DNA of 64,000 bases from Winogradskyella marina (GCF_015645385.1 NZ_JADOET010000003.1:215824-279823), one strand, 5' to 3'. Shown: positions 1-9,092, numbered from the stretch's first letter. The notes: a model not told the origin generated them from the letters alone. Numbers and translations: made by a program.

Positions 1-388
1 AGAAATAGAACATTAATCCTTTATAAAATTTTGGTTTGCCTTTATATTCTTGACCATCCTTTTCGTTAACCCAAAGTGTTTCTCCATCAAAACCTTGTGT
101 ATACGTTGGTGTGTCAATAATTTCGGCTCTCGTTTTTAAATTTTCAGTCATTACCTCTTTTCCTTCGGGTTTAACTATAGAAAACGATAGGCTATGCATT
201 TTATTCCACTGATCAATACCTCCGTGGGCGTCAAAAACTTTAGTTATGGATTCTGGATAAATACTTGTACTAACATCTTTAGAGATCAATTCTTTCACTT
301 CTACATCTGCTGTAGATTCTGATTTTGTTTCATTTTTGCAAGCCACAGTAATGGCAGCTAAAAGGAATACGTAAATTACTTTTTTCAT
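1..388 (-). CDS. Putative lipoprotein, 3' end beyond the window
   Basis: An open frame starts at the ATG complementary to 386-388 and runs out of the window at base 1, giving about 129 codons without a stop. The N-terminus is a short lysine-rich start followed by a hydrophobic stretch and a lipobox ending in Cys17 (context VAC-KNE), so it should be a lipid-anchored envelope protein. After a charged linker comes a segment with an AHGG...WNKM pattern, which resembles the conserved start of DUF6503-type flavobacterial lipoproteins. That family assignment is from memory and tentative. No catalytic residues are recognisable and the function is unknown. It reads away from the rest of the window; the next gene is on the same strand, 198 bp upstream. 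Confidence 0.75.
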   Translation of the reverse strand, partial: MKKVIYVFLLAAITVACKNETKSESTADVEVKELISKDVSTSIYPESITKVFDAHGGIDQWNKMHSLSFSIVKPEGKEVMTENLKTRAEIIDTPTYTQGFDGETLWVNEKDGQEYKGKPKFYKGLMFYF

Positions 389-531
389 AATAAGGTTTTA
401 AGTTCTATATTTTGACGAAATTAAATGTAAAGCATTACAAAAACGATTCAATTCATATAACCTTTTAATCCTTTTAAAGCGTTTTTATTCTTTTCACAAG
501 GATCTGATTCTTGGACAGTAAACTTAAAAAT

Positions 532-560
532 AAAAGACCACCTTTTACAGGTAGCCTTTT
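532..560 (-). terminator. Rho-independent terminator of the 586-1581 lipoprotein gene
   Basis: The arms 532-543 and 549-560 surround a 5-nt loop. Read as minus-strand RNA, all 12 pairs form, two of them as G-U wobbles, and a U-run follows. In plus-strand RNA the same two positions are A/C mismatches, so the hairpin is built for minus-strand transcription. It lies 25 bp beyond the stop codon of the minus-strand gene ending at 586. Confidence 0.75.
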
Positions 561-585
561 AATTCTTTTTAAAGTTTAAAACAAT

Positions 586-1581
586 CTAATACACAAGCCC
601 TAATAGCATATCTGAAAATGAATACGAATTAAGAATTGAACCTGAATTTGGACTGTTTGGAATTTCAAGTTCCCAAACGGTTGAATTTTCTTGCGCGTTA
701 TTGATATATGTCCCATTACTTAATACTAGTAATCGATCACCACAGTTATTATACGCTAAATTTACAGACTCGGGATTAAAATCTATATTTGATACAATGG
801 TACTTTCTACAACAGACCCACTTGTAAAATCCCAATGTACTATAGAACGTTGTCCATTTTCAGATTTTGGTAAAAACAAGCCTCCTGTTTCTGGATCTAT
901 TTCAATATCACTATACATGGCATATCCAGCGGATGTATTCGCAAAAATAGAACTTAATACCGCTCCAGAGGTGGATACATTATAGAGTTGGTGATCTACT
1001 AAAAACAGTAAACTTCCTGATAAACTCGCAACGCCATAAGCTTTATTACCTACGGTATCATTATAAAATTCATTCGGACCAATAGAAGCTCCCTGTCTTA
1101 CAGCTGTTCCCGTCGCAGATATTGTACATAAGTATATGCCTGAGGCATCAAATTCTAAAGCGTATAACTGATTACCTACATAGACAGGTGCTCCGTAACT
1201 TGCACTTGGACTTATATTAATTTCATCAATAACACTCGGAGTAGCCACATACATTTTTTGACCTCCGTTAAATTCATCAATAAAATAGAGCGTTTCGTTA
1301 GTACGATCAAATGCGGGACGATTACTATACAAATTATCACTAGTTAATGCACTCGACAATACTTGAATTCCAGGGTTAGCCAGATTGGCTGTGGTATTTT
1401 TTATAAAGTCGATTTGTCCAGTAGGACTGCTCCAATTACCACCAATTTGTAAGCCATAGAAATTATAATCTAAGCAAGGTTGAGGCGTATTACCACTATC
1501 ATCTGAACAGCTATTAAAAATGAGTGCTAATATGAGAATAAAGCTGTTTCTTTTCAAAATTTTAAATGTTTTAGTTTTCAT
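586..1581 (-). CDS. Surface lipoprotein, propeller-like, function unknown
   Basis: The protein has 331 residues from the ATG complementary to 1579-1581. An upstream in-frame start at 1614 would put extra residues in front of a complete lipoprotein signal, so I reject it. The signal ends in a lipobox at Cys25 (context FNSC) and is followed directly by SDD. In Flavobacterium an acidic Ser-Asp stretch after the lipidated Cys is a lipoprotein export signal, so surface exposure is likely (inference). The mature part consists of short beta-strand-like repeats such as LYFIDE, QLYALEF and LLFLVD, with many Gly, Asn and Thr, as expected for a beta-propeller. No enzyme motif is visible. The gene stands alone, with its own terminator downstream. 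Confidence 0.75.
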   Translation of the reverse strand: MKTKTFKILKRNSFILILALIFNSCSDDSGNTPQPCLDYNFYGLQIGGNWSSPTGQIDFIKNTTANLANPGIQVLSSALTSDNLYSNRPAFDRTNETLYFIDEFNGGQKMYVATPSVIDEINISPSASYGAPVYVGNQLYALEFDASGIYLCTISATGTAVRQGASIGPNEFYNDTVGNKAYGVASLSGSLLFLVDHQLYNVSTSGAVLSSIFANTSAGYAMYSDIEIDPETGGLFLPKSENGQRSIVHWDFTSGSVVESTIVSNIDFNPESVNLAYNNCGDRLLVLSNGTYINNAQENSTVWELEIPNSPNSGSILNSYSFSDMLLGLVY

Positions 1582-1824
1582 GATTTTTATGTTTGGTTTA
1601 TAGTATGATATCAACTCAACAATAAAATTGTTACCCTAATTCATAAAAAAAATCAAAAAATAATTAAAACCAGCTGTAGAAACATGCTCCAATTATATAT
1701 TTTTATATTGAAACTACAGTGATGTGCACCTAATCATGTATGGCCCATCGCAGCACTGTAAGGCCTGGTTACTAACACCAACAAGACTACCACAATTAAA
1801 CTCCAATATTCATTCTTAAAAAGT

Positions 1825-1833
1825 TAAATTTGC
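1825..1833 (+). promoter_or_regulatory. Candidate -7 promoter element for the rRNA/tRNA methyltransferase gene
   Basis: TAAATTTGC matches the Bacteroidota -7 consensus TAnnTTTG and lies 31 bp before the ATG at 1865. I see no clear TTG -33 element at the usual spacing, so this is a candidate only. Confidence 0.4.
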
Positions 1834-1864
1834 ATCTCTCAAATTTAGATTAAACCCGATAACT

Positions 1865-2662
1865 ATGCGTAAATTTATCTCTAGCATTCAAAATCCATTT
1901 ATAAAGCAACTCATAATTCTTAAAGAAAAGTCTAGAGCTCGCAAAAAATCTAATCAATTTTTAATTGAAGGGAAACGTGAATTATCTTTAGCTATTAAAG
2001 GGGGTTACACTATTGAGTCTCTTCTGTTTTTCACAGATTTGTTTTCAGAAAGTGAAGCCAAAGCCATGGAGCAACACGGTATTGAGACTATTGAAATTTC
2101 TAAAGAGGTCTTTCAGAAATTAGCCCATAGAGATACCACCGAAGGCGTCATTGCTGTGGTAAACTCCAAAACGCATACCCTTGAAGATTTAAAACTCACC
2201 TCTAAAAACCCTTTAATTTTAGTGGCCGAAGCTCCTGAAAAACCAGGTAATATTGGCGCCTTGTTGCGTACCGCTGATGCTGCAAATGTAGATGCGGTTA
2301 TTATTGCAAATCCAAAATCAGATTTATACAACCCAAATGTTATTCGTTCTAGTGTGGGTTGTGTGTTTACTACCGAAATTGCTATGGCCAGTTCCGAAGA
2401 AGCCATTGCATATTTAAAAAAATACAATTTCAATATTTATGCGGCTATATTACAAGAATCAGAACCGTATCACAGTCAAGATTACACCTTACCAACAGCG
2501 ATAGTCGTCGGTACCGAAGCCACAGGTTTAACAGAAGCATGGAGAACAGCTGCTACCAAAAACATTAGTATTCCCATGCAGGGTGAAATAGACTCTATGA
2601 ATGTGTCGGTTGCTGCAGGAATCCTTATTTTTGAAGCCAAACGACAACGCAATTTTAAATAA
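1865..2662 (+). CDS. TrmH/SpoU-family RNA 2'-O-ribose methyltransferase
   Basis: This 265-residue protein should transfer a methyl group from S-adenosylmethionine to a ribose 2'-OH in rRNA or tRNA. The N-terminal ~100 residues look like the L30-like RNA-binding domain. The C-terminal SPOUT domain carries all three family motifs: PGNIGALLRTADA (about 127-139) with the catalytic-type Arg135, VVGTEATGL (about 214-222), and SMNVSVAAGIL (about 244-254). These form the knotted SAM site. The length is normal for the RlmB/TsnR group. Which nucleotide it modifies cannot be told from sequence, so no gene symbol is given. A TAAATTTGC element lies 31 bp upstream. The gene is followed by an intergenic inverted repeat and then a protease gene on the same strand. 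Confidence 0.9.
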   Translation: MRKFISSIQNPFIKQLIILKEKSRARKKSNQFLIEGKRELSLAIKGGYTIESLLFFTDLFSESEAKAMEQHGIETIEISKEVFQKLAHRDTTEGVIAVVNSKTHTLEDLKLTSKNPLILVAEAPEKPGNIGALLRTADAANVDAVIIANPKSDLYNPNVIRSSVGCVFTTEIAMASSEEAIAYLKKYNFNIYAAILQESEPYHSQDYTLPTAIVVGTEATGLTEAWRTAATKNISIPMQGEIDSMNVSVAAGILIFEAKRQRNFK

Positions 2663-2670
2663 CTAAGTTT

Positions 2671-2785
2671 CGTCAGTTCGCGTGATTTTCGAGAAACGCG
2701 ATGATTGTATCGAGAACCATTGTATATTTTAAGCTTCTCGATACAAAATTTCAAAAAGGAAATTTCACGCGATGTGACAAAATAG
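2671..2785. repeat. Intergenic palindromic repeat, copy 1
   Basis: The segment contains a perfect 12-bp inverted repeat (TTGTATCGAGAA at 2705-2716, TTCTCGATACAA at 2735-2746). It is nested in a looser outer pair, CGCGTGA near 2679 and TCACGCG near 2766. The part at 2671-2718 starts CGTCAGTTCG and ends CGAGAACC. The same two ends occur inverted at 20564-20620, so these are two copies of a dispersed repeat. It may also end transcription of the methyltransferase gene. Confidence 0.7.
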
Positions 2786-2869
2786 TTATAACACTAAAAC
2801 ACAAATTCCAGAATGCTACTGATTAGAACTTGGCATTTGGGATTTTAAATATTGGAATTTTTATTTTTT

Positions 2870-4102
2870 ATGACGGCACAAACCCTATTCTACATCATCA
2901 TAGCTATTATCATCATCAACTTTGTAAAAGACAAAGTGCTCGATGCCATAAATGCCAAACATTACAACGACCCAATCCCGGAAGAACTCAATGATGTTTA
3001 CGACAAAACGGAATACGAAAAATCGCAAGCCTATAAAACCGTTAATTATAAATTTGGAATTTGGACGTCCCTTTTTTCATTCATTTTAACGCTAGGATTT
3101 TTGCTCTTAGACGGTTTTGAGAACGTTGATAACATCGCCAGAAGTTATTCTGACAATCCCATTATCATCGCCCTAATTTTCTTCGGAATTATTATGATTG
3201 CCAGTGATATTATCACCACACCTTTTGCTTATTATAAAACCTTTGTAATTGAAGAAAAATTTGGATTTAATAAAACTACAAAAAAGACCTTTGTTTTAGA
3301 TAAGTTTAAAGGTTTACTTATGATGGCAGTCATAGGTGGAGGTCTTATAGCTCTAATTGTTTGGTTCTACCAAATTACAGGCGATCAGTTTTGGCTATAT
3401 GCTTGGGGTATTGTAACTGTATTTACGGTCTTTATGAATATGTTTTACTCCAAACTTATTGTTCCATTATTCAATAAACAAACACCTTTAGAAGATGGCG
3501 ATTTACGAAACAAAATTTCCGCATATGCAGCATCCGTAGGTTTTAATCTCGAAAAAATATTTATCATCGATGGTTCAAAACGAAGCACTAAAGCCAATGC
3601 GTATTTCTCTGGCTTTGGCAACGAAAAACGAGTAACACTTTATGACACTTTGGTCAATGATTTAGACGACGAAGAAATCGTTGCCGTTTTAGCGCACGAA
3701 GTTGGTCATTATAAAAAGAAGCACATTATTTTTAATTTAGTCACCTCTATCCTACTAACTGGATTAACGCTATTTGTTTTATCCATTTTTATTTCAAATC
3801 CATTATTATCAAATGCTATAGGAGTTGAAAAACAAAGTTTCCATGTGGGTTTAATTGCTTTTGGCTTACTCTATTCACCTATTTCTGAAATTACTGGTTT
3901 AATCATGAATTATGTTTCGCGTGTTTTTGAATACCAAGCCGACGACTATGCTAAAAACACGTACAAAGCAGAACCACTAATTACATCCTTAAAGAAATTA
4001 TCTAAAAATAGCTTAAGTAATTTAACACCACATAAAGCCTATGTATTTATGCATTATTCGCATCCTACACTATTAGAGCGCGTAAGGAACTTAAAGAAGT
4101 AA
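2870..4102 (+). CDS. M48-family zinc metalloprotease, Ste24/CAAX-protease-like
   Basis: The protein has 410 residues from the ATG at 2870; an in-frame TTG 18 bp upstream is less likely. It is an integral membrane protease. Several hydrophobic segments (for example near residues 5-20, 65-80, 97-117 and 150-168) flank the catalytic domain. The zinc site is HEVGH (about 276-280), and the third ligand is probably the Glu in FEYQAD (about 354). Conserved Ste24-type features are the long N-terminal multi-TM region and the ASDIITTPFAYY segment. In eukaryotes the family clips prenylated peptides. Bacterial members are thought to act in membrane-protein quality control, and the substrate here is unknown. 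The genes on both sides lie on the same strand but at distances that suggest independent transcription. Confidence 0.88.
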   Translation: MTAQTLFYIIIAIIIINFVKDKVLDAINAKHYNDPIPEELNDVYDKTEYEKSQAYKTVNYKFGIWTSLFSFILTLGFLLLDGFENVDNIARSYSDNPIIIALIFFGIIMIASDIITTPFAYYKTFVIEEKFGFNKTTKKTFVLDKFKGLLMMAVIGGGLIALIVWFYQITGDQFWLYAWGIVTVFTVFMNMFYSKLIVPLFNKQTPLEDGDLRNKISAYAASVGFNLEKIFIIDGSKRSTKANAYFSGFGNEKRVTLYDTLVNDLDDEEIVAVLAHEVGHYKKKHIIFNLVTSILLTGLTLFVLSIFISNPLLSNAIGVEKQSFHVGLIAFGLLYSPISEITGLIMNYVSRVFEYQADDYAKNTYKAEPLITSLKKLSKNSLSNLTPHKAYVFMHYSHPTLLERVRNLKK

Positions 4103-4141
4103 ATTCACAATTTTATAACATCATAGAACCACATTTATTTC

Positions 4142-4149
4142 TAACTTTG
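4142..4149 (+). promoter_or_regulatory. Candidate -7 promoter element for the SDR gene
   Basis: TAACTTTG matches the TAnnTTTG consensus, 20 bp before the ATG at 4170. No convincing -33 TTG is seen. Confidence 0.4.
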
Positions 4150-4169
4150 ATGCAAAGAAAATCTAAAAC

Positions 4170-4889
4170 ATGACAGAATTAAAGAATAAAAAAGCCATAA
4201 TTACAGGAGGGAGCAGAGGTCTAGGAAAAGCCACAGCTATTGCATTTGCAAAAGAAGGTATCGACGTTGCCATTACAGGAAGAAATGAAGCCGTATTAAA
4301 AGATACTGTTTCAGAATTAAAAGCATTTGGTGTAAATGCCATATATGCTGTTTTTGATGTTAGCAACTATGAAGCTGTACAAAAAGGCATTAAATCATTA
4401 ATTGACAACTTAGGCGCTATAGATATCTTAGTAAACAATGCAGGAATTGCAGCATTTGGCTCATTAAATGATATGCCAGTTAACCAGTGGAACCAAATTA
4501 TACAAACCAATGTTATGGGTATGTATTATGTGACAAAAGAAGTTCTTCCTCATTTAATTGAAAAAAATGAAGGGGATATTATTAACGTCTCTTCTACTGC
4601 CGGATTAAATGGTAATGCTACAACATCAGCTTATTCTGCTTCAAAATTTGCGGTTATTGGCATGTCACAATCTTTAATGAAAGAGGTTCGAAAAAATAAC
4701 ATAAGAGTCTGTACATTGACGCCAAGCACAATTGCTTCAGACATGTCTATTGAATTAGGTATTGCTAAAAAAGATTCTGAAGATCATGTATTGCAACCAG
4801 AGGATTTTGCTGAGTTAATTGTGTCGGGTTTAAAACTACCGCGAAGAGCAATGATGGCAAATGCATCTTTATGGTCAACTAATCCATAA
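4170..4889 (+). CDS. SDR-family oxidoreductase, 3-ketoacyl-ACP reductase-like
   Basis: This is a classical short-chain dehydrogenase/reductase of 239 residues that should reduce a keto group with NAD(P)H in the cytoplasm. The cofactor-binding TGGSRGLG lies at 12-19, and Arg38 after the second strand favours NADP. The NNAG motif is at 89-92. The catalytic Ser is in VSSTAG (about 140-145), and Tyr155 and Lys159 are in YSASK. Length and motifs fit FabG-like enzymes, but the gene is not next to fatty-acid genes and many SDRs with this profile act on other substrates. The reaction is therefore only a family-level call. A TAnnTTTG element lies 20 bp upstream. Confidence 0.85.
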   Translation: MTELKNKKAIITGGSRGLGKATAIAFAKEGIDVAITGRNEAVLKDTVSELKAFGVNAIYAVFDVSNYEAVQKGIKSLIDNLGAIDILVNNAGIAAFGSLNDMPVNQWNQIIQTNVMGMYYVTKEVLPHLIEKNEGDIINVSSTAGLNGNATTSAYSASKFAVIGMSQSLMKEVRKNNIRVCTLTPSTIASDMSIELGIAKKDSEDHVLQPEDFAELIVSGLKLPRRAMMANASLWSTNP

Positions 4890-4981
4890 GTTACGACGCT
4901 TTTTAACCTTAAAAGTTAAAAAATAGCATTCACCAAAGCAACACCATATTTTTTTCAATAATCAAGAATAAGTATTTCTAA

Positions 4982-4997
4982 TATTTCACGTGAAAAA
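4982..4997. promoter_or_regulatory. parS-like palindrome
   Basis: The 12-bp perfect palindrome TTTCACGTGAAA (4984-4995) is the core of the bacterial parS consensus TGTTTCACGTGAAACA, and 14 of the 16 positions match. The two differences are symmetric, A in place of the outer G and A in place of the outer C. It lies in the intergenic space 40 bp before the relA/spoT start. It could instead be a binding site for a regulator of that gene. Confidence 0.45.
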
Positions 4998-5036
4998 AAT
5001 ATTGCTCATTAGCAATGGTTTTACTATTTTAGTTCT

Positions 5037-7244
5037 ATGACTGATGAAGCTATAGAAAAAGAGAATAAAGCCATTGCCAAAGCTTACAAAGAATTACTAA
5101 AAGTAAGCTACCAGACTTTAAGTGCAAAAGACAAGAAATTAATTCGTCATGCGTTTGAAGTGGCTGTTGATGCGCACAAAGATCAACGACGCAAATCTGG
5201 TGAAGCTTATATTTTTCACCCTATCGCAGTGGCAAGAATCGTGGCTCAAGAAATAGGAATGGATGCTACATCTATTGCTGCAGCTTTACTTCACGATGTC
5301 GTTGAGGACAATCCGGATTATACCATTGATGATATTGAACAATTATTTGGAGAAACAGTTGCCAGAATAGTTGATGGCCTCACCAAAATATCATCGCTAA
5401 AAAAAGACATGGATGTGTCTTTACAAGCCGAAAATTTTAGAAAAATGCTCCTTACATTAAATGATGATGTAAGAGTAATTATTATAAAAATCGCTGACCG
5501 TTTGCACAATATGCAAACTATGGATTCTATGCGGTCAGACAAGCAGGTTAAAATAGCTTCGGAAACCTTATACATTTATGCTCCGTTAGCCCATAGAATT
5601 GGGCTCTATAATATTAAAACTGAACTCGAAGATTTAGGCTTAAAATATACAGAACCTGAGGTTTACAACGATATTCTTGAAAAAATAAAAGATAGTAAAG
5701 AAGATCAAGATGCTTATATAAAAGCATTCTCTAAAGTGATTGAAGACTCACTAAATACAGAGGGATTAAACTACGAAATTAAAGGACGTCCAAAATCTAT
5801 TTTCAGTATTCGTAGAAAAATGGTCAAACAAGGAGTTTCCTTTGATGAAGTCTATGATAAATTTGCGGTTCGAATTATTTACAAATCAGATTTAGCTAAC
5901 GAGAAATTTTTAGCATGGAAGATATATTCAATCGTCACAGACCACTTTACTCCTAACCCAATACGTCTTAGAGATTGGATTTCATCTCCTAAATCTACAG
6001 GTTATGAAGCGCTTCATATTACCGTTGTAGGTCCAAAAAGCCGTTGGGTAGAAGTTCAGATTAGAAGTGAACGCATGAATGAAATTGCAGAAAAAGGCTA
6101 TGCGGCACACTACAAATACAAAAACGCAGATACAAAAGAAGACAATTTAGATTTGTGGATTAATCGTTTGCAAGAAGCTTTAGAAAATCATGAAGCTGAT
6201 GCCGTTGATTTTGTAGAGCAATTTAAACTCAATTTATACTCCAAAGAAATTTTTGTGTTTTCGCCTAAAGGAGATTTAAAATCGCTTCCTAAAGGAGCAA
6301 CTCCTTTAGATTTTGCATTTAGCATTCATACCGAAGTTGGTATGAGAACGCGTGGTGCTAAAGTTAACGGCAAACTTATGCCTTTAAGTCACGAGCTTAA
6401 AAGTGGAGATCGAGTTGAAATTATGACATCCGATAATGCTAAACCAAATGCTAACTGGCTAGATTATGCGACCACAGCTAGAGCGCGAAGCAAAATAAAA
6501 TCGGCATTAAATGAAGATACAAAGTTAATTGCCCAAGAAGGTAAGGAAATCTTAAGACGAAAATTAAAGCAACTTAAAATAACTCTAAACGAAAATTCAG
6601 TTAATGAATTAGTCAGTTATTTTAAACTGAGTACGTCATTAGATTTATTTTATCGTGTAGGTATTGGCACCATTGATAACACCAAATTAAAAGCCTTTGC
6701 CTCCTCGCGTAGTAATGCGTTTGTAAGTTATTTTAAAAACAAAATATACAAACCAAACGTCCCAAAAGACATTCATAAAGAGGAAATCACTTCTAAATAT
6801 GATATGCTCGTTTTTGGTAAAGAAGAAGAAAAACTCAGTTACACATTGGCAAATTGCTGCAACCCAATTCCTGGAGATAAGGTATTTGGATTTTTAACTA
6901 TAAACGATGGACTTAAGGTTCACAAAACAAACTGTCCTAATGCTGTGAGTTTACAGTCTAACTACGCCTACAGAATTATGCAAGCCAAGTGGATAGATTC
7001 GTCTCAACAAGTGTATACCTCGCAGATTATTCTATCTGGTATCGATAATTTGGGGCTTGTCAACGATATCACCAAACTCATTTCAGGAAACATGCATGTG
7101 AACATGAAAAGCATTAGTTTTTCAAGTGATGATGGTATATTTACGGGTAAAATAACAGTTCAAGTAAAAAATCAAGCGATGCTTAAAAAGCTTATTGATA
7201 AGCTTAAACAAATTAATGGAATTGACAAAGTAACGCGTGTATAA
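5037..7244 (+). CDS. spoT: RelA/SpoT-family bifunctional (p)ppGpp synthetase/hydrolase
   Basis: The protein has 735 residues, the normal length of a long RelA-SpoT homologue, and controls the stringent response. The HD hydrolase domain is at about 35-180, with His61, HD at 86-87, ED at 90-91 and the ADRLHNM segment at about 153-159, so the hydrolase site looks complete. The synthetase domain (about 240-365) keeps RPKSIFSIRRKM, Asp274 in VYDKFAVR, the GYEALH segment, and catalytic-type Glu339 in VEVQIRS, so synthesis is also expected. A TGS domain follows at about 403-465, then a cysteine-containing linker (NCCNPIPGD) and a C-terminal ACT domain at about 660-735. The two activities are inferred from conserved residues. 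It is transcribed alone, after an intergenic region with a parS-like palindrome. Confidence 0.95.
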   Translation: MTDEAIEKENKAIAKAYKELLKVSYQTLSAKDKKLIRHAFEVAVDAHKDQRRKSGEAYIFHPIAVARIVAQEIGMDATSIAAALLHDVVEDNPDYTIDDIEQLFGETVARIVDGLTKISSLKKDMDVSLQAENFRKMLLTLNDDVRVIIIKIADRLHNMQTMDSMRSDKQVKIASETLYIYAPLAHRIGLYNIKTELEDLGLKYTEPEVYNDILEKIKDSKEDQDAYIKAFSKVIEDSLNTEGLNYEIKGRPKSIFSIRRKMVKQGVSFDEVYDKFAVRIIYKSDLANEKFLAWKIYSIVTDHFTPNPIRLRDWISSPKSTGYEALHITVVGPKSRWVEVQIRSERMNEIAEKGYAAHYKYKNADTKEDNLDLWINRLQEALENHEADAVDFVEQFKLNLYSKEIFVFSPKGDLKSLPKGATPLDFAFSIHTEVGMRTRGAKVNGKLMPLSHELKSGDRVEIMTSDNAKPNANWLDYATTARARSKIKSALNEDTKLIAQEGKEILRRKLKQLKITLNENSVNELVSYFKLSTSLDLFYRVGIGTIDNTKLKAFASSRSNAFVSYFKNKIYKPNVPKDIHKEEITSKYDMLVFGKEEEKLSYTLANCCNPIPGDKVFGFLTINDGLKVHKTNCPNAVSLQSNYAYRIMQAKWIDSSQQVYTSQIILSGIDNLGLVNDITKLISGNMHVNMKSISFSSDDGIFTGKITVQVKNQAMLKKLIDKLKQINGIDKVTRV

Positions 7245-7328
7245 AGGTTATCAACTATTATTTAAAACTTGTTCATTTCTTTCAGTTTTAATCGCCAACT
7301 TTATAATTCATATCCTATAAAATTTGTG

Positions 7329-7337
7329 TAAATTTGC
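7329..7337 (+). promoter_or_regulatory. Candidate -7 promoter element for the Fur-like gene and purA
   Basis: TAAATTTGC matches the TAnnTTTG consensus and ends 9 bp before the ATG at 7347, implying a very short leader. No -33 TTG is obvious. If real, it would drive both the regulator and purA. Confidence 0.45.
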
Positions 7338-7346
7338 GCTTTAATT

Positions 7347-7799
7347 ATGAATGCAACCACAGAAGAAAGTAATCAGGAAATTGTAAAACGTGTTTTTACA
7401 CAATTCCTTGAAGATAAAGGTCATAGAAAAACACCTGAGCGCTATGCTATACTTCAAGAAATTTACGATAGTAAGGAGCACTTTGATATAGAATCTTTAT
7501 ATATCAAAATGAAAAACAAAAACTATCGTGTAAGTAGAGCGACGCTTTACAACACTATAGAACTACTCTTAGAGTGCGCCTTGGTACGCAAACATCAATT
7601 TGGGAAAAGCCAGGCACATTACGAAAAATCATATTTCGATAAAAATCACGATCATGTGATTCTTACAGATACAGGAGAAGTGATAGAATTTTGTGATCCA
7701 CGCATTCAATCCATCAAAAAAACCATAGAAGAGGTTTTTGACATTCAGATAACTAATCATTCACTATATTTTTACGGTAACCGTAAAAAAGACGACTAA
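7347..7799 (+). CDS. Fur-family transcriptional regulator
   Basis: This 150-residue protein is a metal- or peroxide-responsive repressor by family. The N-terminal winged helix includes KTPERYAIL (about 28-36) and the recognition-helix-type segment [14 protein letters not shown]. The dimerisation part has NHDHVIL...EVIEF, which corresponds to the metal-binding HHDH...EF region of Fur. The first His of that motif is Asn here. Both CxxC pairs that hold structural zinc in classical Fur and PerR are missing, and the protein ends shortly after HSLYFYG. It may therefore sense metals differently or be a shortened flavobacterial subtype. It precedes purA by only 12 bp, so the two are probably co-transcribed. 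Confidence 0.88.
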   Translation: MNATTEESNQEIVKRVFTQFLEDKGHRKTPERYAILQEIYDSKEHFDIESLYIKMKNKNYRVSRATLYNTIELLLECALVRKHQFGKSQAHYEKSYFDKNHDHVILTDTGEVIEFCDPRIQSIKKTIEEVFDIQITNHSLYFYGNRKKDD

Positions 7800-7811
7800 C
7801 TCAAATTTAAA

Positions 7812-9092
7812 ATGGCAGTAGATTTACTACTTGGATTACAATGGGGAGACGAAGGCAAAGGAAAAATTGTCGATGTATTTACCTCTAACTACGATATTAT
7901 TGCACGTTTTCAAGGAGGCCCAAATGCAGGTCACACCTTGGTATTTAACGGCAAAAAACATGTTTTGCATACGATTCCATCAGGTATTTTTCATGAAAAC
8001 AAAGTGAACCTCGTTGGTAATGGTGTTGTAATTGATCCTGTTATTTTTAAAAAAGAACTCGATAAATTAGCAGAGCAAAATGTGGATTATAAAAAATCCC
8101 TTTGTATTTCGCGAAAAGCACATATTATTTTACCTACGCATCGCTTATTAGATGCTGCTAGTGAAGCTTCAAAAGGAAAAGCAAAAATAGGATCTACGCT
8201 TAAAGGTATTGGCCCAACTTATATGGACAAAACCGGTAGAAACGGAATTAGAGTTGGTGATATTGAATTATCAGATTGGAAAGACAAATACAGAGCTTTA
8301 GCAGACAAGCATGAAGCGATGATTGAATTTTACAATGTTGATATTCAATACGATTTAAAAGAATTAGAAGCCGATTTCTTTGAAGCCATTGAAACCTTAA
8401 AAGGTTTAAAATTTATTGATTCTGAAGAATATGTTCACCAAGCGCAACAATCTGGAAAATCCATTTTAGCAGAAGGTGCGCAAGGGTCTTTATTAGATAT
8501 TGATTTTGGTACCTATCCATTTGTAACATCATCTAACACTACAGCTGCAGGAGCCTGTACAGGTTTAGGTGTTGCACCAAACCAAATTGGAAAAGTTTAC
8601 GGTATTTTTAAAGCCTACACTACTCGTGTTGGTTCAGGTCCTTTTCCAACAGAATTATTTGATAAGGACGGGGAAACCATGGCCAAAGTAGGAAACGAAT
8701 TTGGAGCAACTACCGGTCGTGCAAGACGATGTGGTTGGTTAGATTTAGTCGCTTTGCGTTATGCTTGCCAAGTTAATGGTGTTACCGAATTAATTATGAT
8801 GAAAGGCGATGTACTTTCTGGCTTTAAGACCCTTAAAGTATGTACAGCTTACAACTATAACGGTGAAACTATTACGCATTTACCTTATAATATTGAAGAA
8901 GAAAATATCACTCCTATTTATACCGAAGTAAAAGGTTGGGAAGCAGATTTAACAGGTATGACTGAAGCGTCGCAATTGCCAGAAAATCTCAATGCTTATG
9001 TTGAATTCCTAGAAAAAGAATTGAATATCCCAATTACAATTGTATCAGTAGGTCCAGATCGTAAGCAGACTATTGTTCGCAAGAAAATATAA
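7812..9092 (+). CDS. purA: Adenylosuccinate synthetase
   Basis: PurA joins IMP and aspartate using GTP to make adenylosuccinate, the first committed step to AMP. The 426-residue protein matches the family length. The N-terminal loop QWGDEGKGK (10-18) holds Asp13 and NAGHT holds His41, the same numbers as the catalytic pair in E. coli PurA. The IMP-binding segment STLKGIGPTYMDK, the switch-like GTYPFVTSSNTTAAG and the GTP-related TTGRARRCGWLD are all present, and the C-terminus has the SVGPDRKQT segment. The start lies 12 bp after the Fur-like gene. A strong hairpin downstream ends the transcript. Confidence 0.97.
   Translation: MAVDLLLGLQWGDEGKGKIVDVFTSNYDIIARFQGGPNAGHTLVFNGKKHVLHTIPSGIFHENKVNLVGNGVVIDPVIFKKELDKLAEQNVDYKKSLCISRKAHIILPTHRLLDAASEASKGKAKIGSTLKGIGPTYMDKTGRNGIRVGDIELSDWKDKYRALADKHEAMIEFYNVDIQYDLKELEADFFEAIETLKGLKFIDSEEYVHQAQQSGKSILAEGAQGSLLDIDFGTYPFVTSSNTTAAGACTGLGVAPNQIGKVYGIFKAYTTRVGSGPFPTELFDKDGETMAKVGNEFGATTGRARRCGWLDLVALRYACQVNGVTELIMMKGDVLSGFKTLKVCTAYNYNGETITHLPYNIEEENITPIYTEVKGWEADLTGMTEASQLPENLNAYVEFLEKELNIPITIVSVGPDRKQTIVRKKI

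Noticed and set aside
1690..1800. A GC-richer stretch before the RNA methyltransferase gene as a tRNA or small RNA
   Set aside because: No cloverleaf or long hairpin can be drawn, and no T-loop consensus is present.
2852..2869. Upstream TTG start of the Ste24-like protease
   Set aside because: The ATG at 2870 gives a normal N-terminus, and the extra six residues have no support.
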